From Scleromatobacter sp045810285 (GTDB lineage Bacteria; Pseudomonadota; Gammaproteobacteria; Burkholderiales; Burkholderiaceae_C), in assembly GCA_045810285.1 (NCBI GenBank), contig JBJMWE010000147.1, forward strand, positions 1 through 13,930: a stretch of DNA of 13,930 nt, in the 5' to 3' direction. This document shows, in pieces, positions 13,863-13,930 of this stretch; within the stretch, counting starts at the first letter, position 1, and each line of letters begins with the position of its first letter. The notes below the pieces were generated by a model. That model worked only from the letters and a program-made list of their open reading frames with translations. It made no database searches and had not been told where the DNA came from. Both the position numbers and the translations under genes were made by a program.

Positions 13863-13930
13863 ATGACGAACCCCCAACCGCAAGCCGTCGGCCGGATGCC
13901 GCGGCAGATCCCCTTCATCATCGCCAACGA
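13863..13930 (+). CDS. POT-family (proton-dependent oligopeptide) transporter, N-terminal fragment
   Basis: Only the first 22 codons are inside the window. The peptide MTNPQPQAVGRMPRQIPFII followed by AN ends in the segment that, in POT/PTR2 peptide transporters, runs into the first helix (the family usually reads IP-FI-x-NE-x-ERFSFYGMR). The ATG has a GAGGA ribosome site 5 nt upstream. The assignment rests on a short N-terminal signature, so a different MFS transporter cannot be excluded. If correct, it would import di- and tripeptides with protons. Confidence 0.6.
   Translation, partial: MTNPQPQAVGRMPRQIPFIIAN

Overview
This window looks like chromosomal DNA from a high-GC betaproteobacterium, most likely order Burkholderiales (Comamonadaceae/Ramlibacter/Variovorax type). 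The grounds are the very GC-rich coding sequence with third-position G/C bias, the phenylacetate (paa) gene arrangement, an Aer-type chemoreceptor of the style common in that order, and intergenic repeats typical of such genomes. The assignment is inferred from gene content, not from a marker gene. No rRNA, tRNA, CRISPR array or intact insertion sequence was seen.

Left part (1-3487): a phenylacetic acid catabolism block. paaG, paaI and paaK are tightly packed on the minus strand (transcribed leftward, with overlapping or 1-nt junctions), and paaY is divergent on the plus strand. The shared control region carries a 20-bp near-perfect palindrome, TTGACCGACCGGTCGGTTAA, that overlaps well-spaced promoter elements in both directions. 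It is best read as the operator of a TetR-type PaaR repressor that would switch both arms together. A pair of 26-bp direct repeats lies just downstream of paaK.

Middle (3488-6388): a small uncharacterised helical protein, a short divergent endonuclease V-like protein that lacks some expected catalytic residues, a possible 24-codon ORF that ends 3 nt before a SAM-dependent methyltransferase, and, convergent to these, an alpha/beta hydrolase with its own good sigma70-like promoter.

Next (6389-10922): a large exported M1-family zinc aminopeptidase on the minus strand, divergent from a compact plus-strand operon of three overlapping genes: a VOC/glyoxalase-like protein, an ArsR-type repressor and a SRPBCC (AHSA1-type) protein. 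The region between them contains overlapping palindromes that are natural operator candidates for the ArsR protein. The most unusual item in the window is that the SRPBCC gene does not stop at the end of its domain. It continues in frame into a complete TIGR02594-type (NlpC/P60/CHAP-like) cysteine peptidase/amidase domain with Cys-His-Asn residues in place.

Right part (10923-13930): an Aer-like PAS-containing methyl-accepting chemotaxis protein and an exported DUF1566 (Lcl_C) protein, both on the minus strand. After these comes a 461-bp non-coding stretch with two oppositely oriented 30-bp REP-like palindromes, and then the first 22 codons of a POT-family peptide transporter that runs off the window.
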